Origin: Streptomyces sp. Ru62
GTDB lineage: Bacteria; Actinomycetota; Actinomycetes; Streptomycetales; Streptomycetaceae
DNA length: 56,541 nucleotides
Assembly: GCF_002920615.1 (NCBI RefSeq)
Contig: NZ_PQSU01000047.1
Coordinates: 1 to 56,541, forward strand
Direction of reading: 5' to 3'
The notes under the pieces are model-generated. The model searched no databases, was not told where the DNA came from, and worked only from the letters and a program-made list of their open reading frames with translations. Below are positions 1 through 8,959 of this stretch, one piece after another (the stretch's first letter is position 1; every line of letters starts with the position of its first letter). Both the position numbers and the translations under genes were made by a program.

Positions 1-500
1 TTACTGGCCACACCGGTCCGGTGCTCTCGGTGGCGATCTCCCCTGACGGCACCTGGCTCGCCACCGGCGGCAGCGACGGGTCGGTGCGGATCTGGGACCT
101 GGCCACCGGCACCGAGATCACCCGCCTTACTGGCCACACCGGTCCGGTGCTCTCGGTGGCGATCTCCCCTGATGGCACCTGGCTCGCCACCGCCGGCGGT
201 AACGACTGGTCGGTGCGGATCTGGGACCCGGCCACCGGCACCGAGACCACCACCCTCACCGGCCACACCGAATGGGTCCACTCGGTGGCGATCTCCCCTG
301 ACGGCACCTGGCTCGCCACCACCGGCGACGACCGGTCGGTCCGGATTTGGAACACGGGCACCTGGGAGCCTGCGGCAATGATGCGAACCGACAATTCGGT
401 GCGGTGCTGCCGGTGGCTGCCTTCCAGTGCCAGCATCGTCGTTGGCGGCCACGGCGGCATGTACCACTTCCGCTTTGATCCTGGCACTCCGTCGCCGTGA
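1..500 (+). CDS. WD40-repeat protein, C-terminal part (5' truncated by window edge)
   Basis: The frame is open from base 3 to the TGA at 498-500, so the gene begins upstream of the window. It encodes three WD40 blades with the pattern TGHTGPVLSVAISPDG...WLAT...VRIWD, followed by a degenerate last blade (SVRCCRWLPSS...VVGGHGGMYHF) that would close a beta-propeller. The first two visible blades are almost identical at DNA level (about bases 1-66 and 127-192, period 126 nt), which points to recent internal duplication. In Streptomyces such propellers commonly form the C-terminus of large NACHT, Ser/Thr-kinase or caspase-like proteins, so the unseen N-terminus decides the function. The family call is safe; the role is not determined. 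Confidence 0.9.
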   Translation, partial: TGHTGPVLSVAISPDGTWLATGGSDGSVRIWDLATGTEITRLTGHTGPVLSVAISPDGTWLATAGGNDWSVRIWDPATGTETTTLTGHTEWVHSVAISPDGTWLATTGDDRSVRIWNTGTWEPAAMMRTDNSVRCCRWLPSSASIVVGGHGGMYHFRFDPGTPSP

Positions 501-993
501 CCTTGTCCGCCTGCCGCGCACGGCGGCAACGCGGACCGCATGTAAGGGGCAAGGCCTCGAACAGGTGCCGTGAAAGCCGGACGCCGCTCTCCCCGGGGCG
601 GTGGAGAGGGTGTTGATCATCCGCCAACTGGATGTCATCAAGCCCACCAAAGGGAAGGTGGCCTGGTGGGCAACAGGAGTTCCTGCTTCAGGGGGTGGGC
701 AGACGCGGGCGGACTCCCGCTCGACATCGCTGTGAGTGTGGCCTGCTGGCTGGCCAATCCTCACGACCCGGACTACTGGCGTGCCAAGGCCGGGCTGCCT
801 GCTCGGTAACCAGCTGAGGGAGCCGGCACCCGGCACGTTCATCGGTACCTGTCCGGGCAGGTACGCGCGTCGGTCGGCACAGAGCCGCCACATCGCGCGG
901 GTCCGCCTGCGTGGACCAGTCAACCGCACTCCGGCCCCCGCACCGCCCGTCGGCTACAAGCCACACGCCCGTTGGATGCCCGGTGCGGGCCGA
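501..993. other. Intergenic stretch, no supported gene
   Basis: Only short open frames with poor coding character lie between the WD40 stop and the convergent gene at 994. A frame ending near 809 finishes with HDPDYWRAKAGLPAR, which could be the tail of a decayed gene, but its upstream part does not look coding. Confidence 0.4.
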
Positions 994-1353
994 TCACGCC
1001 AAAGGAAGCTGGCCAAGTGGCCGACCGCGGTCGGCCTGTGCCTCCAGTACAGCGGCCACGTCAGGGCTCTGTGTGAAGGTGGGGCCGTTCCAGTACGCCG
1101 GGACCGCCACGGGTGTCAGGCACACCTCGGTGCCGTGGATGCGCGCGGCGTCGAAGAGGGTCTGCATCACCTGCACGCCGGCCAGGTCGAGCGCGCCGAG
1201 ACGGGCCTGCCACGTCTGGGTGTCCGGGTCGTAAGAGGCGACTTCGCGGAGCCTGGCGAGTTGTTCCTGCCACTGAGGGTCTGCGGCCGGGGCGGTCCGG
1301 ATGACGACCTCCAACACCCATGCCTGCTCAGCGGATTTCGGCCCTTTGGTCAT
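994..1353 (-). CDS. Hypothetical protein, 119 aa
   Basis: ATG at 1351-1353 begins MTKGPKSAEQAWVLEVV. The longer open frame upstream has no coding character, so this internal ATG is preferred. The protein is mixed alpha/beta with no signal peptide or membrane segment and no motif that I recognise (central part LGALDLAGVQVMQTLFDAAR). Third codon positions are almost all G or C, which supports translation. It is convergent with the WD40 gene and separated from it by about 490 bases. Function unknown. Confidence 0.55.
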   Translation of the reverse strand: MTKGPKSAEQAWVLEVVIRTAPAADPQWQEQLARLREVASYDPDTQTWQARLGALDLAGVQVMQTLFDAARIHGTEVCLTPVAVPAYWNGPTFTQSPDVAAVLEAQADRGRPLGQLPLA

Positions 1354-1750
1354 GCCAGGGACAGTAGACGATGCCACTGACTCCGTACGGTGGCCGACCG
1401 GCGTAGTTCGATGAGGGCTACGGTGGCGCAGGTGTCGACACCCGGCGAGCGATGCCCAGTACCGAGCAGGTAGCACATCGGCCCGGCATCCCCCCTCTGC
1501 GAAGACCAGTCAGCCCTCCCGAGTGCCGCTCGTACCTTCACTCTCACCCCAGGGCCGCCCCGCGCGAGTCCTCTTCCCCGGGTGTGTCCCGCAGGGCGGG
1601 ACACACCTGCCGATGGTTGCCTTCCCGTTCCCGTGTGACGGGACCGGCCCGGCGTGCAGGTCGGCGGACCGCGCCCACGCGGCAAGCTGCCGTCAGCCGC
1701 CGTCCACGGCCCGCTCGGCGGCCCCACTGCCGAGCAGGAGTCCTCTTTCG
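1354..1750. other. Divergent promoter region between 119-aa and 529-aa genes
   Basis: Spacer of about 400 bases between divergently transcribed genes. It holds the palindrome at 1581-1607 and a Shine-Dalgarno-like AGGAG near 1736 for the downstream gene. No gene is supported here. Confidence 0.4.
1581..1607. promoter_or_regulatory. Perfect 12-bp-arm palindrome
   Basis: Arms GGTGTGTCCCGC and GCGGGACACACC flank a 3-nt loop. It lies about 145 bases upstream of the ATG of the 529-aa gene, without a T-tract, so it may be an operator or attenuator rather than a terminator. Confidence 0.4.
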
Positions 1751-3340
1751 ATGAGCGAGCAGCCCGCCCCCCTGGCCGATGACTTCCCTGCCTGGCTTGC
1801 CGAGCGGGGAGAGGCCGCCTACGCCCTGGCGTGGGTGGCCGAGGGCAGCCAGACGGGCGCCTGGATGGAAGCGGAGGCACCCCGGGTGGGGGAGACGGGG
1901 GTCGCCCGCGCCGGTGCCGACCTCACGCGCGTCACGCTGGAGGAGGTCGCCCACGGCCGGGCCGAGACGCTGCGCCGCTGGCTTCAGCTGGACGACGGGG
2001 TGCGGCAGCTGGCCGTCGTCACCGCCGAGCCCGGCGGCCTGCGCGAGCACACACCCGGCGAACTGGCCGCCGATCTGATGCACGACCCGGCCGTCGACCA
2101 GGCCCGGCTCACCGACATGCTGGCCGGCTGGCTCTACCGGCGCTGCGCCCAGGCGCCGCAGGGCCTGGAGCTCGGGTGGATCGCCGCGGGTGCCGCCTGG
2201 ACCTGTCACATGCGTGCCCTGGCCGGCTACCCGCCGCCCGCGGTGCTCGACCGGAGCCTGGAACGCGCCGGCGAACAGGACGAGGCCACCGCGGACCTGG
2301 TCCTCAGTATTGGGCTGAGGATCGCCGAGCTGTCCGACCGGATGAAGCGCGTCTCCCGCCCGCGCGCCGAGCTGATCGAGGACTGGCACACCGTCGAATC
2401 CCTGGCCGCCGACGTCCCGGCACTCAGGCAGACGGCCGACTGGCTCCTCGACCAGATCGCCCTGCGCGACGCGCACGCCCAGCAACTGCGGGCCGTCCTG
2501 GAACCGGACATCACCGACTACCTGCGCGACCGGCGAGCCGACGGCGCCCCGCTGGGCCTGCCCGCATCGGCCCTGCCCGTCCCGGCCCTCGACGCGCCGC
2601 GCGCCGCGCACCTGGCCCAGGCCCGCGACACCGTCCGCGTCTACACCGCCGCCGCGCACTCCGGACGCGAGCAGGAAGCACAGCAGCTCCTCAACGCCTT
2701 CCCGGCCCCCGCCCGACCCCTGGCTGTCAGCGGCCCGGCCGCCGCCTGGCGGCAGGAGGCCGCTACCGCGCAGCAAGCCGTCGACGACCTGGCCGCGCAG
2801 CGCGCCGCGATCACAGCCGAGGACAGCACCGACTACATCGCCGACCCCGACCGGCTGCACGCCGCCACCTCCTACCTGGCCGCCCGGGAGGGCCAGCTGC
2901 ACCTCCTGCACGACGCACTCGGCCGCCTGGTCTTCCCCGCACCGGCCCCCCGCCATCTGCCCGAGGAACTCGCCCCCGTCGCGGCCGCACAGACCCAGCG
3001 CCGGGTCATCGAAGCCTTCGGCACCCTTCAGCGCGCGGCACAGGCACTGGACGGCCAGATCCACTACCTCCTCCAGCAGCCGGTGCCCGCCCACCGCCGC
3101 ACCACCACCGGCACCGAGACCGACCTGCTGACCCGCGCCCGCCACGCACTGGAGGACACCGAGACAGCCGGTACTCCCTTCGACGAGAAGGACATCCGCG
3201 CCCGTGTGCAGGCCATAACCCGGCCCGCCGCCCGGTACGGGCCCAGCCCAGCCCAGCTCACCGCCCACGACGAGGCCCACAGCCAGGCCCTGGCCGCAGG
3301 TTCCCTCACCTCCCCATCGGAGCGGTGGACGAGAAGCTGA
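1751..3340 (+). CDS. Hypothetical alpha-helical protein, 529 aa
   Basis: ATG at 1751 (MSEQPAPLADDF) is preceded by AGGAG with good spacing; the frame extends further upstream but loses coding character. The sequence is rich in Ala, Leu, Gln, Arg and Glu with long predicted helices (for example residues around QQAVDDLAAQRAAITAED and RRVIEAFGTLQRAAQALD), suggesting a coiled-coil or helical-bundle cytoplasmic protein. No catalytic motif, signal peptide or membrane span is visible and I do not recognise the family. A 665-aa frame on the opposite strand is a GC-skew shadow. Downstream lies a 374-base gap and then three secreted SH3-like genes. Confidence 0.7.
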   Translation: MSEQPAPLADDFPAWLAERGEAAYALAWVAEGSQTGAWMEAEAPRVGETGVARAGADLTRVTLEEVAHGRAETLRRWLQLDDGVRQLAVVTAEPGGLREHTPGELAADLMHDPAVDQARLTDMLAGWLYRRCAQAPQGLELGWIAAGAAWTCHMRALAGYPPPAVLDRSLERAGEQDEATADLVLSIGLRIAELSDRMKRVSRPRAELIEDWHTVESLAADVPALRQTADWLLDQIALRDAHAQQLRAVLEPDITDYLRDRRADGAPLGLPASALPVPALDAPRAAHLAQARDTVRVYTAAAHSGREQEAQQLLNAFPAPARPLAVSGPAAAWRQEAATAQQAVDDLAAQRAAITAEDSTDYIADPDRLHAATSYLAAREGQLHLLHDALGRLVFPAPAPRHLPEELAPVAAAQTQRRVIEAFGTLQRAAQALDGQIHYLLQQPVPAHRRTTTGTETDLLTRARHALEDTETAGTPFDEKDIRARVQAITRPAARYGPSPAQLTAHDEAHSQALAAGSLTSPSERWTRS

Positions 3341-3714
3341 GCACCGTCGCCTCCCGGCTCGTACGGGCCGCCCGGGCACTGACATGGGCCGCCCGCCCGC
3401 TCCGCGCGCCAGGGGAGGATCCGGCGCACCTCCCGGCTGCACCGGACCGTTTGACGAACCGCACGCCCGTCGAGCCCTGCCGGCTGCCCGGACAGCCTGC
3501 CGCGCCTCGCGGATCCCGCCTGAGGGGAAGGCCCGGCACATCGCGCACTCAGCAGGTGGGAGCCCGGCAGCCGGACGACATCAGCACCGCTTGCGGTCAC
3601 CAAGGATCGGTGACGTCCGGACACGAGGGTGCTCACCTTGCTGACGGCGCGGGCGGATCCGCCGGCACGCCAGCGAGCCCGGTCCAACTCCCTCCCTACA
3701 CCAAGGAGTCCCGC
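3341..3714. other. Intergenic region upstream of the SH3-like gene cluster
   Basis: 374 bases with no convincing coding frame. The end of the region holds the AAGGAG ribosome-binding site (3703-3708) of the next gene. Confidence 0.4.
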
Positions 3715-4089
3715 GTGACAGTTCACCAGCGCGTCAAACGCTCCGTCGCGGCCGGCATCCTGGCACTGGCCGTCGCCGTCAGCGGCCTCGCCACCGCCGC
3801 GACGGCCCAGGCCGCCACCGGCCACACGAAGATCAGCTGCACTGCCGCGAAGATCCGCACGGCGCCCTCGACGACGGCCACCGTGCTGGGCATCGGCTAC
3901 CGGGGAGACAAGGTCGCCTACGACCGGATGGTCTCGCACGAGAAGAACTGGTGGACCCACGGCACGGTGACCCGGCGCTCCGACGGCAAGAAGGTCCGCG
4001 GCTACGTCGTCTACCAGTGCGCCAACCCCCTACGGCCGCTGGCCCGCCCCCCGCCCGTTCTAAAGCCCGTCCAGCACACGCCCGGGTGA
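3715..4089 (+). CDS. Secreted SH3-like domain protein 1
   Basis: GTG at 3715 follows AAGGAG at a spacing of 6 nt. The product (124 aa) starts with a Sec signal peptide: positive n-region VHQRVKRS, hydrophobic core, and an AQA-A cleavage region near residue 38. The mature part resembles a bacterial SH3 domain of the SH3b type (KIRTAPSTTATVLGIGYRGDK...) with two Cys (ISC and YQC) that could form a disulphide outside the cell. SH3b domains usually bind cell-wall or peptide ligands. It is followed by two more secreted genes of the same kind, which suggests a tandem paralogous set. The last ~20 residues (PLRPLARPP...) are Pro-rich. Confidence 0.75.
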   Translation: MTVHQRVKRSVAAGILALAVAVSGLATAATAQAATGHTKISCTAAKIRTAPSTTATVLGIGYRGDKVAYDRMVSHEKNWWTHGTVTRRSDGKKVRGYVVYQCANPLRPLARPPPVLKPVQHTPG

Positions 4090-4204
4090 CCATCAACCAC
4101 CGCCCCCACCCGGCCACTTGGTGCCGCATCACCGGCACCGGGCGGTCTTGCTCCCCTCCCGGCTGTCATCCGTATCCGCCCCCACGTCCAGCGAGAGGCT
4201 TTTC

Positions 4205-4561
4205 ATGATCCGCCGTATCACCACCCGCGCAGCCGCTCCCGCCGTCCTGGCGATGGCGGCGGCCGCCGCCCTGACCGTGACGACCGCCCCGGCCGCGCAC
4301 GCCGTGGGCGAGAGCAGCAAGTGCAGTGTCAACGTCGGCAACTTCGGCGGCACCGTCGGCAAGAACGGCTGGAACGACCGCACCGGCCCGGGCACCGGAT
4401 ACACCAGCCGCGGCTACCTCTACCGCGGTGACAAGCTGACCGTGCTGTGCAGCCGCAACAGCTGGGTGTTCACCCAGCTCTCGCGCCGTTCCGCGTCCGG
4501 TCTGCCCAAAGGCACCAAGGGCTGGATACGACAGGACGGCCTGCAGGAACTGGCCGGCTGA
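4205..4561 (+). CDS. Secreted SH3-like domain protein 2
   Basis: ATG at 4205 is preceded by GCGAGAGG. The 118-aa product has a signal peptide (MIRRITTRAAAPAV..., cleavage after AHA) and a mature region with an SH3b-like core: NDRTGPGTGYTSRGYLYRGDKLTVLC, here split as RTGPGTGY and YRGDKLTV, ending in KGWIRQDGLQEL. The RxGPGT...G...GD layout is the usual start of bacterial SH3 repeats. Two Cys in the mature part may pair. It lies 115 bases downstream of the first SH3-like gene and 58 bases upstream of the third, so co-transcription is likely. Confidence 0.75.
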   Translation: MIRRITTRAAAPAVLAMAAAAALTVTTAPAAHAVGESSKCSVNVGNFGGTVGKNGWNDRTGPGTGYTSRGYLYRGDKLTVLCSRNSWVFTQLSRRSASGLPKGTKGWIRQDGLQELAG

Positions 4562-4619
4562 CCCCCGCCGCCCGACGCCCCGTCCCCGCCTCTCACCTGC
4601 CTGAGCAAGGAGGTCTTCC

Positions 4620-4992
4620 ATGCCCCTCACGCGCGCCCAGCCCCGTCCTGCTCGCCGCCGTTCGCGGCTCGCCGCTCTCGCCGGGGCCACCCTCGCCCTG
4701 GCCGGCGGGGTACTGGCGACGGCGCCCACCGCCTTTGCCGTCGGCTCCAGCGGCTGCAACTCCGCGTGGTACGACCTCGACGGTCACATCAACAGCAACG
4801 GCGTCAACCTCCGCAGCGGCCCCGGCACCAAGTACGCGGCCAAGGGCCTGCTCGCCAGGAACACCCGCACCTACGGTCTACTGCTACCGGAGCATCCCCC
4901 GCCAGCTCTCCTGGGACTACATCAAGGTCACGTCGGGGCCGAACGAGGGCGTCAAGGGCTGGGTGCGCGGCGACCTCAACGACTGGTGGTAA
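4620..4992 (+). pseudogene. Secreted SH3-like domain protein 3, single-base frameshift
   Basis: ATG at 4620 (AAGGAGG upstream) encodes a signal peptide ending AFA and an SH3b-like start (NLRSGPGTKYAAKG). After NTRTY the frame runs into nonsense, while the next frame gives VYCYRSIPRQLSWDYIKV and ends GVKGWVRGDLNDWW with TGG-TAA at 4992. Removing one G from the GG at 4875-4876 joins the two into a complete 123-aa protein of the same size as its two neighbours. Either a very recent inactivating insertion or a base-calling error; the intact C-terminal half favours one of these over old decay. Confidence 0.75.
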
Positions 4993-5025
4993 GCCCTTTC
5001 CGCGTCAACAGCGCGGACCATCATC

Positions 5026-5062
5026 AAGCGGCGGCATTCCCTTCGCGCGGATGCCGCCGCTT
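5026..5062 (+). terminator. Hairpin terminator after SH3-like cluster
   Basis: Perfect 12-bp arms AAGCGGCGGCAT (5026-5037) and ATGCCGCCGCTT (5051-5062) with a 13-nt loop, 34 bases after the stop of the third SH3-like gene. No long T-tract, as is common in Streptomyces. Confidence 0.6.
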
Positions 5063-5216
5063 GCTGATGCCACCGGGTCGCTGCACTGCGCCCGTCTGGA
5101 ACGCAGCCCGTCCGGCGGAACACCGCACACCGTGATGCCGCCTGCCCTCCCGCACGAGGGAACAGCCTCGGCAAGCCAGACCCGGCCGCTTCACATACCG
5201 GGTGTTGTGTCGTTGC

Positions 5217-6287
5217 ATGAGGCCACAGCACTACGCCGGCCGGGCGGCCGGACGTCTTCGAAGCCGTGAGTACTGCGGAAAGGCGGCACTTGACTTCCTT
5301 GCGGGGGTGTGGCCCTCTCTGGCGGAGAGGGACACCGCGGCCACCGTGTACCAGGATCCGGACTGGCTGCTGGCATGGGCCCGTCATCTGCCTGCCTCCT
5401 GTGAGCCGCTGATTGTGGCGGCCGTGGCCGGCCGGCGGCCCGCTGCGGCTCTCGCCCTGGTCCGCGAGGCCGACCGCACCGGGCGCACGCGCATCACACC
5501 GCTGTCCTGGCCCGCGTGCGAACAAGTCCGGCCCGTCGGCGAGAGCAAGGAAGCGGTGAGCGTCCTCGTCCGGCGCCTGCCCCATCTTGCCGACGACGTG
5601 CTGATCGCCGATGTGGCGGCCGGCTCTGTCCTGGACCGGCAGGCGTCCAGCCGGTGGGGCCGCCCGCACACACAGACCCTCTACGCCACGCTCGCGCTGC
5701 CACTGGACCTGACCAGCCTGTCCCGCTCGACCCGGCGCGACCACACATGCCGCCGCAGGGCCATCGAGGCGCTGGGCGACCGTGTCGGATACCACCGCAC
5801 CCGCACTACACCCGAACTCCTCGCCGCCTGCGACGTGCTTCAGGCCCTCTTCCGCCGCCGCAACGCACCACGGGCCCCCGCCGCCGGAACGGCCGACCTC
5901 GCACTGCCCTGGAGACAGGTCCTCGCGCACTGCGCTCCCACCGCGTTCATCGCCACCCTGACCCTCGACACCCACCCGGTCGCGGCTCAGCTGTGCCTGC
6001 GGCGCGGGGACCGCGTCCACTCCGTGATCACCGCGATGGATCCCGCACATGGCGGCCTGGCGCCGGGGCACGCCCTGCTGCACAGGCTGTGCGAGGACCT
6101 GACGGACGAGGGGCGCACCCTGCTCGACCTCGGCCGCACGACAGCCGCGGACGGCCAGCGCGCCTACAAGGCCGCCTACGGCGCGCTGTGGACCACCACC
6201 CACACCTACACAGCCCCTCCGAACGACCGTCCTCTCGCGCGACAGCCCGCCGCAGCGGCCCACCTGCAGACGGTGGCCCTGCGCTGA
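5217..6287 (+). CDS. GNAT-like acetyltransferase (CelD/FemAB-type fold)
   Basis: The product (356 aa from the ATG at 5217; a GTG at 5202 is an alternative) resembles the acetyltransferases annotated as GNAT/BioF2-like or CelD-like: an N-terminal half with YQDPDWLLAWARHLP and a C-terminal half with AQLCLRRGDRVHSVITAMDP, followed by LGRTTAADGQRAYKAAYG. This layout is known from FemAB/CelD relatives that acylate cell-surface or sugar substrates. No ribosome-binding site decides the start. It is followed at 405 bases by an MFS transporter on the same strand, so the pair could modify and export a small molecule; that link is inference. Confidence 0.65.
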   Translation: MRPQHYAGRAAGRLRSREYCGKAALDFLAGVWPSLAERDTAATVYQDPDWLLAWARHLPASCEPLIVAAVAGRRPAAALALVREADRTGRTRITPLSWPACEQVRPVGESKEAVSVLVRRLPHLADDVLIADVAAGSVLDRQASSRWGRPHTQTLYATLALPLDLTSLSRSTRRDHTCRRRAIEALGDRVGYHRTRTTPELLAACDVLQALFRRRNAPRAPAAGTADLALPWRQVLAHCAPTAFIATLTLDTHPVAAQLCLRRGDRVHSVITAMDPAHGGLAPGHALLHRLCEDLTDEGRTLLDLGRTTAADGQRAYKAAYGALWTTTHTYTAPPNDRPLARQPAAAAHLQTVALR

Positions 6288-6692
6288 TCCGTCCGCGCTG
6301 CGCCCTGCGTCCGGCACCCCGCCAAGGACGCCGCCGCGGGCCGCCCGCACGGGCACACCGCGCGCGGGTGGCACTGACGGCGCGCCGACCGCCGCCCTGC
6401 CGACGCCGCCCCACCCAGCGGGCGAGGTATCGACGCTGTCCCTGGCCGCGCTTGCCCCCCCGGCGGCGGACCCGTGAGGCGGACCGGTGAGGGGGAACGC
6501 CGCGCCAGAGGCTGCGACGAGACGCCCGACGCCGACCGCCGCCGGGGAAGCGGCGTTGAGACCGCACTGTGTGCCCTGCTGGGCTGTACCGCCAGCGGCT
6601 CCCCCTGCCGCCGCCGCCCGCGCGGCCCCCTGACGAACCGGCCGTGCGGGCGGCTCGCCGCGAGACCCCCGGACCTTTGAGGCAGGCAGGCG
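6288..6692. other. Intergenic region between acetyltransferase and MFS gene
   Basis: 405 bases with only short frames of poor coding quality. Its end carries GAGGCAGGCAGG upstream of the MFS start at 6693. Confidence 0.4.
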
Positions 6693-7973
6693 ATGGCCCA
6701 CGCGCACGTCCGCGACGTCCCCCGCACCACCGTGACGCCGGGCGCCGCACCACAGCCGTCCTTCCCGAGCCGTCCGGCGGCCACCCGGCCGGCACCGCGC
6801 ACCACGCCGCCGTCCTTCCGTGACGTGCTGCGGCACCGGTATTGCGGCCGCCTGCTGGTCGCTTCGGTGGCCGGGCGCCTGTCGCTGGGCATGGTGCCCG
6901 TCGCCCTGATCCTGGCGGCGCAGGCGGACGGCCACTCTCTGACGAGTGCCGGACTGCTGGCCGCGCTCTACGGCATCGCCCCGGCGCTCGGACTACCGCT
7001 GCTGGGACGGCTGGCCGACCTGCGCGGCCTGCTCCTGCCCTGCTGCCTCGGCGCGCTGCTGGTCGCTTCCGTGCTCGGCACCCTGGCCGTCGCGGGCACC
7101 GCCCACCTGCCGCCGGCCGCCGTGTGCGTCGCCCTGGCAGGAGCCGGATGCCCACCGCTGGAGGGCGGACTGCGGTCCCTGTGGCACGTAGTGCTGCCCG
7201 ACGACGCACACGTACGCACCGCCTGCACCCTGGACTCGGCCACCCAGCAGATCGTCTACGTCACCGGCCCCGCCCTGGCCATCGCGATGGCCACCTGGCT
7301 GTCCCCGGCTGCGGCCCTCGCCCTGGCCGCCGCCGTCACCGTGGCCGGCTCCCTCTCCTTCGCCACCACCCCACCCGCCCGCACCTGGCACGCCGCACCA
7401 CGCCGCCGCGAACGGCTCGGCGTCCTGCGCCCACCCGCCATGCGGCCCCTGCTGCTCGCCCTGGTCTTCCTCGGCGCCACGGCCGGGGCCCTCGACGTCG
7501 CCGCCATCGCCGTGGCCGGCCGCCAGCACGCCTCCTGGCCGGCGGGCGCACTGCCCGCCGCGTTCTCCGCCGCCGGGCTGCTCGGCGGCGCCCTGTTCGC
7601 CCGCCTCCAGCCCGCGAACGGCACCAACCCCCGCGAACTCATGCTGCTGGGCGCCGCATACGCGGCTCTGTGGCTCCCCCTGCTCGCACCGCTCCCCGCC
7701 CCCGCGGTCCTCCTCCTGACGCTGCTGCCGGGCGCCGTGTTCGTCCCCCTGCTCACCGTCGCCAGCCTGAGAGTCACCACGCTCGCCCCGCTGGGCACGT
7801 CCACCGAGGCGGTCGGCTGGATCTCCAGCGCCATGCGTCTGGGGCTCGCAGGCGGCACCGCCCTGGCCGGCCCGCTCAGCGGCCACTTCGCCGTCCCGCT
7901 GACGGCTGCCGCCGGCTGCACACTGCTGCTCTGCGCCCGCCCCGCGCCCGCACCGGCAGCCACCGCCGTGTGA
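6693..7973 (+). CDS. MFS transporter, 426 aa
   Basis: After a hydrophilic N-terminus rich in Pro and Thr (residues 1-45), the protein shows about 10-12 hydrophobic segments in two halves separated by a charged loop (ARTWHAAPRRRERLG, about residue 230). The motif GLPLLGRLADLRG near residue 105 matches the MFS loop 2-3 signature (G-x-L-a-D-r-x-G). Length is usual for a drug-efflux or metabolite MFS exporter. Substrate cannot be read from the sequence. ATG at 6693 follows a purine-rich stretch. It is separated from the upstream acetyltransferase by 405 bases and from the downstream secreted protein by 163. Confidence 0.85.
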   Translation: MAHAHVRDVPRTTVTPGAAPQPSFPSRPAATRPAPRTTPPSFRDVLRHRYCGRLLVASVAGRLSLGMVPVALILAAQADGHSLTSAGLLAALYGIAPALGLPLLGRLADLRGLLLPCCLGALLVASVLGTLAVAGTAHLPPAAVCVALAGAGCPPLEGGLRSLWHVVLPDDAHVRTACTLDSATQQIVYVTGPALAIAMATWLSPAAALALAAAVTVAGSLSFATTPPARTWHAAPRRRERLGVLRPPAMRPLLLALVFLGATAGALDVAAIAVAGRQHASWPAGALPAAFSAAGLLGGALFARLQPANGTNPRELMLLGAAYAALWLPLLAPLPAPAVLLLTLLPGAVFVPLLTVASLRVTTLAPLGTSTEAVGWISSAMRLGLAGGTALAGPLSGHFAVPLTAAAGCTLLLCARPAPAPAATAV

Positions 7974-8136
7974 GACGAGCCGCCGCCAGCACCACCAGCA
8001 TCCGTTCCCGTCTCCCGGTACGCCGGAGGCGATCGCCGCGCCAGCTCTTGGCACACCCCGCCGACACACCGGTCACGGGCCACGGCCCACCCCCAGGCTC
8101 CCTGGCATCCCGACCGACGCAGGAGGAAGCAACCCG

Positions 8137-8682
8137 ATGCCCGCGTATCAGCGCACCGCCCTGACCCTGCTGGCCGCCGCTGTCACCGCAACCACGCTCG
8201 CCACCGCCACCACGGCCTCCGCCGCCACCACGGCCTCCGCCGCCAAGTACCGCTGCACGACCAGCAGCGCCTCCGTCGACAACCCGGCCTACAGCGGGCC
8301 GCTGTCCGACAACTACAACTTCAACGTCTCGCTGTGCGCCAAGCGATCCGGCGGCTACATCTACGCCTACGCCAACGTGAAGTTCGAGGGCCCCGTCTGG
8401 TACGTCAACCAGACCGACGTGCTGGACGCCGCCCGCTTCCACCTCCAGATCAAGAAGTCGGTCGCCGGGACCGACCCCGTCGTGAAGTCGGCGAACTACA
8501 CCGGCCTGGAGTACAAGCTCGAGCACGGCAACACCTGGGGCAACGGCTCCTACAAGACCGGCACGATCACCTACCGGGCGGGCTCGGGCAAGTACCTGGC
8601 CGACGGCTTCATCCAGCTGGACTGGAACAACGACGGCAAGGGCTACCGCAACACCTACTTCAACGCCTCCCCGACGGTGTAG
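8137..8682 (+). CDS. Small secreted protein, 181 aa
   Basis: ATG at 8137 follows AGGAGGAAG, a strong ribosome-binding site. The N-terminus is a signal peptide (MPAYQRTALTLLAAAVTA...) with a duplicated TTASAA motif around the predicted cleavage site. The mature protein has two Cys (YRC and LC) and an all-beta look with alternating Tyr, Asn and Lys, for example NYNFNVSL, YAYANVKFEG and FIQLDWNNDGKGYRN. It resembles the small extracellular beta-sandwich proteins common in Streptomyces, but I recognise no named family. It stands alone, convergent with the histone-like gene downstream. Confidence 0.7.
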   Translation: MPAYQRTALTLLAAAVTATTLATATTASAATTASAAKYRCTTSSASVDNPAYSGPLSDNYNFNVSLCAKRSGGYIYAYANVKFEGPVWYVNQTDVLDAARFHLQIKKSVAGTDPVVKSANYTGLEYKLEHGNTWGNGSYKTGTITYRAGSGKYLADGFIQLDWNNDGKGYRNTYFNASPTV

Positions 8683-8959
8683 CCCACCGCCCGCGCGCCG
8701 AGCGGCGGGCAGGCCAGGGACGCGCGGACCTGGCCTGCATCGACCGGCCGGAGCCGCCTGGGCGATCGCCGTGCCGGGCCCTGGCGCATCCGGGCTGCCC
8801 GCAGCCTGCCAGGCCCCGAACTGTGCGGGACGGCCAGGGCCGGGATGCCGCGCTGGCCGTCTTCCAGCTCCTGGCCGGCCCTGCCGCTGCCCGGGCAGTT
8901 GCGGCGCTCGGCCCGCCGGCCTGCCACAGCCGCCCGGGCGCCCCGGGCCGCACCACAAC

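Noticed and set aside
1..260. Short direct repeats suggestive of a CRISPR array
   Set aside because: They are WD40 blades in a continuous reading frame, with no spacers of equal length.
1544..3541. 665-aa open frame on the minus strand
   Set aside because: Antisense to the 529-aa gene; Gly/Arg/Val-rich composition typical of reversed GC-rich codons and no ribosome-binding site.
4917..6935. 672-aa open frame on the minus strand
   Set aside because: Covers the acetyltransferase on the other strand and has no recognisable domain; a GC shadow.
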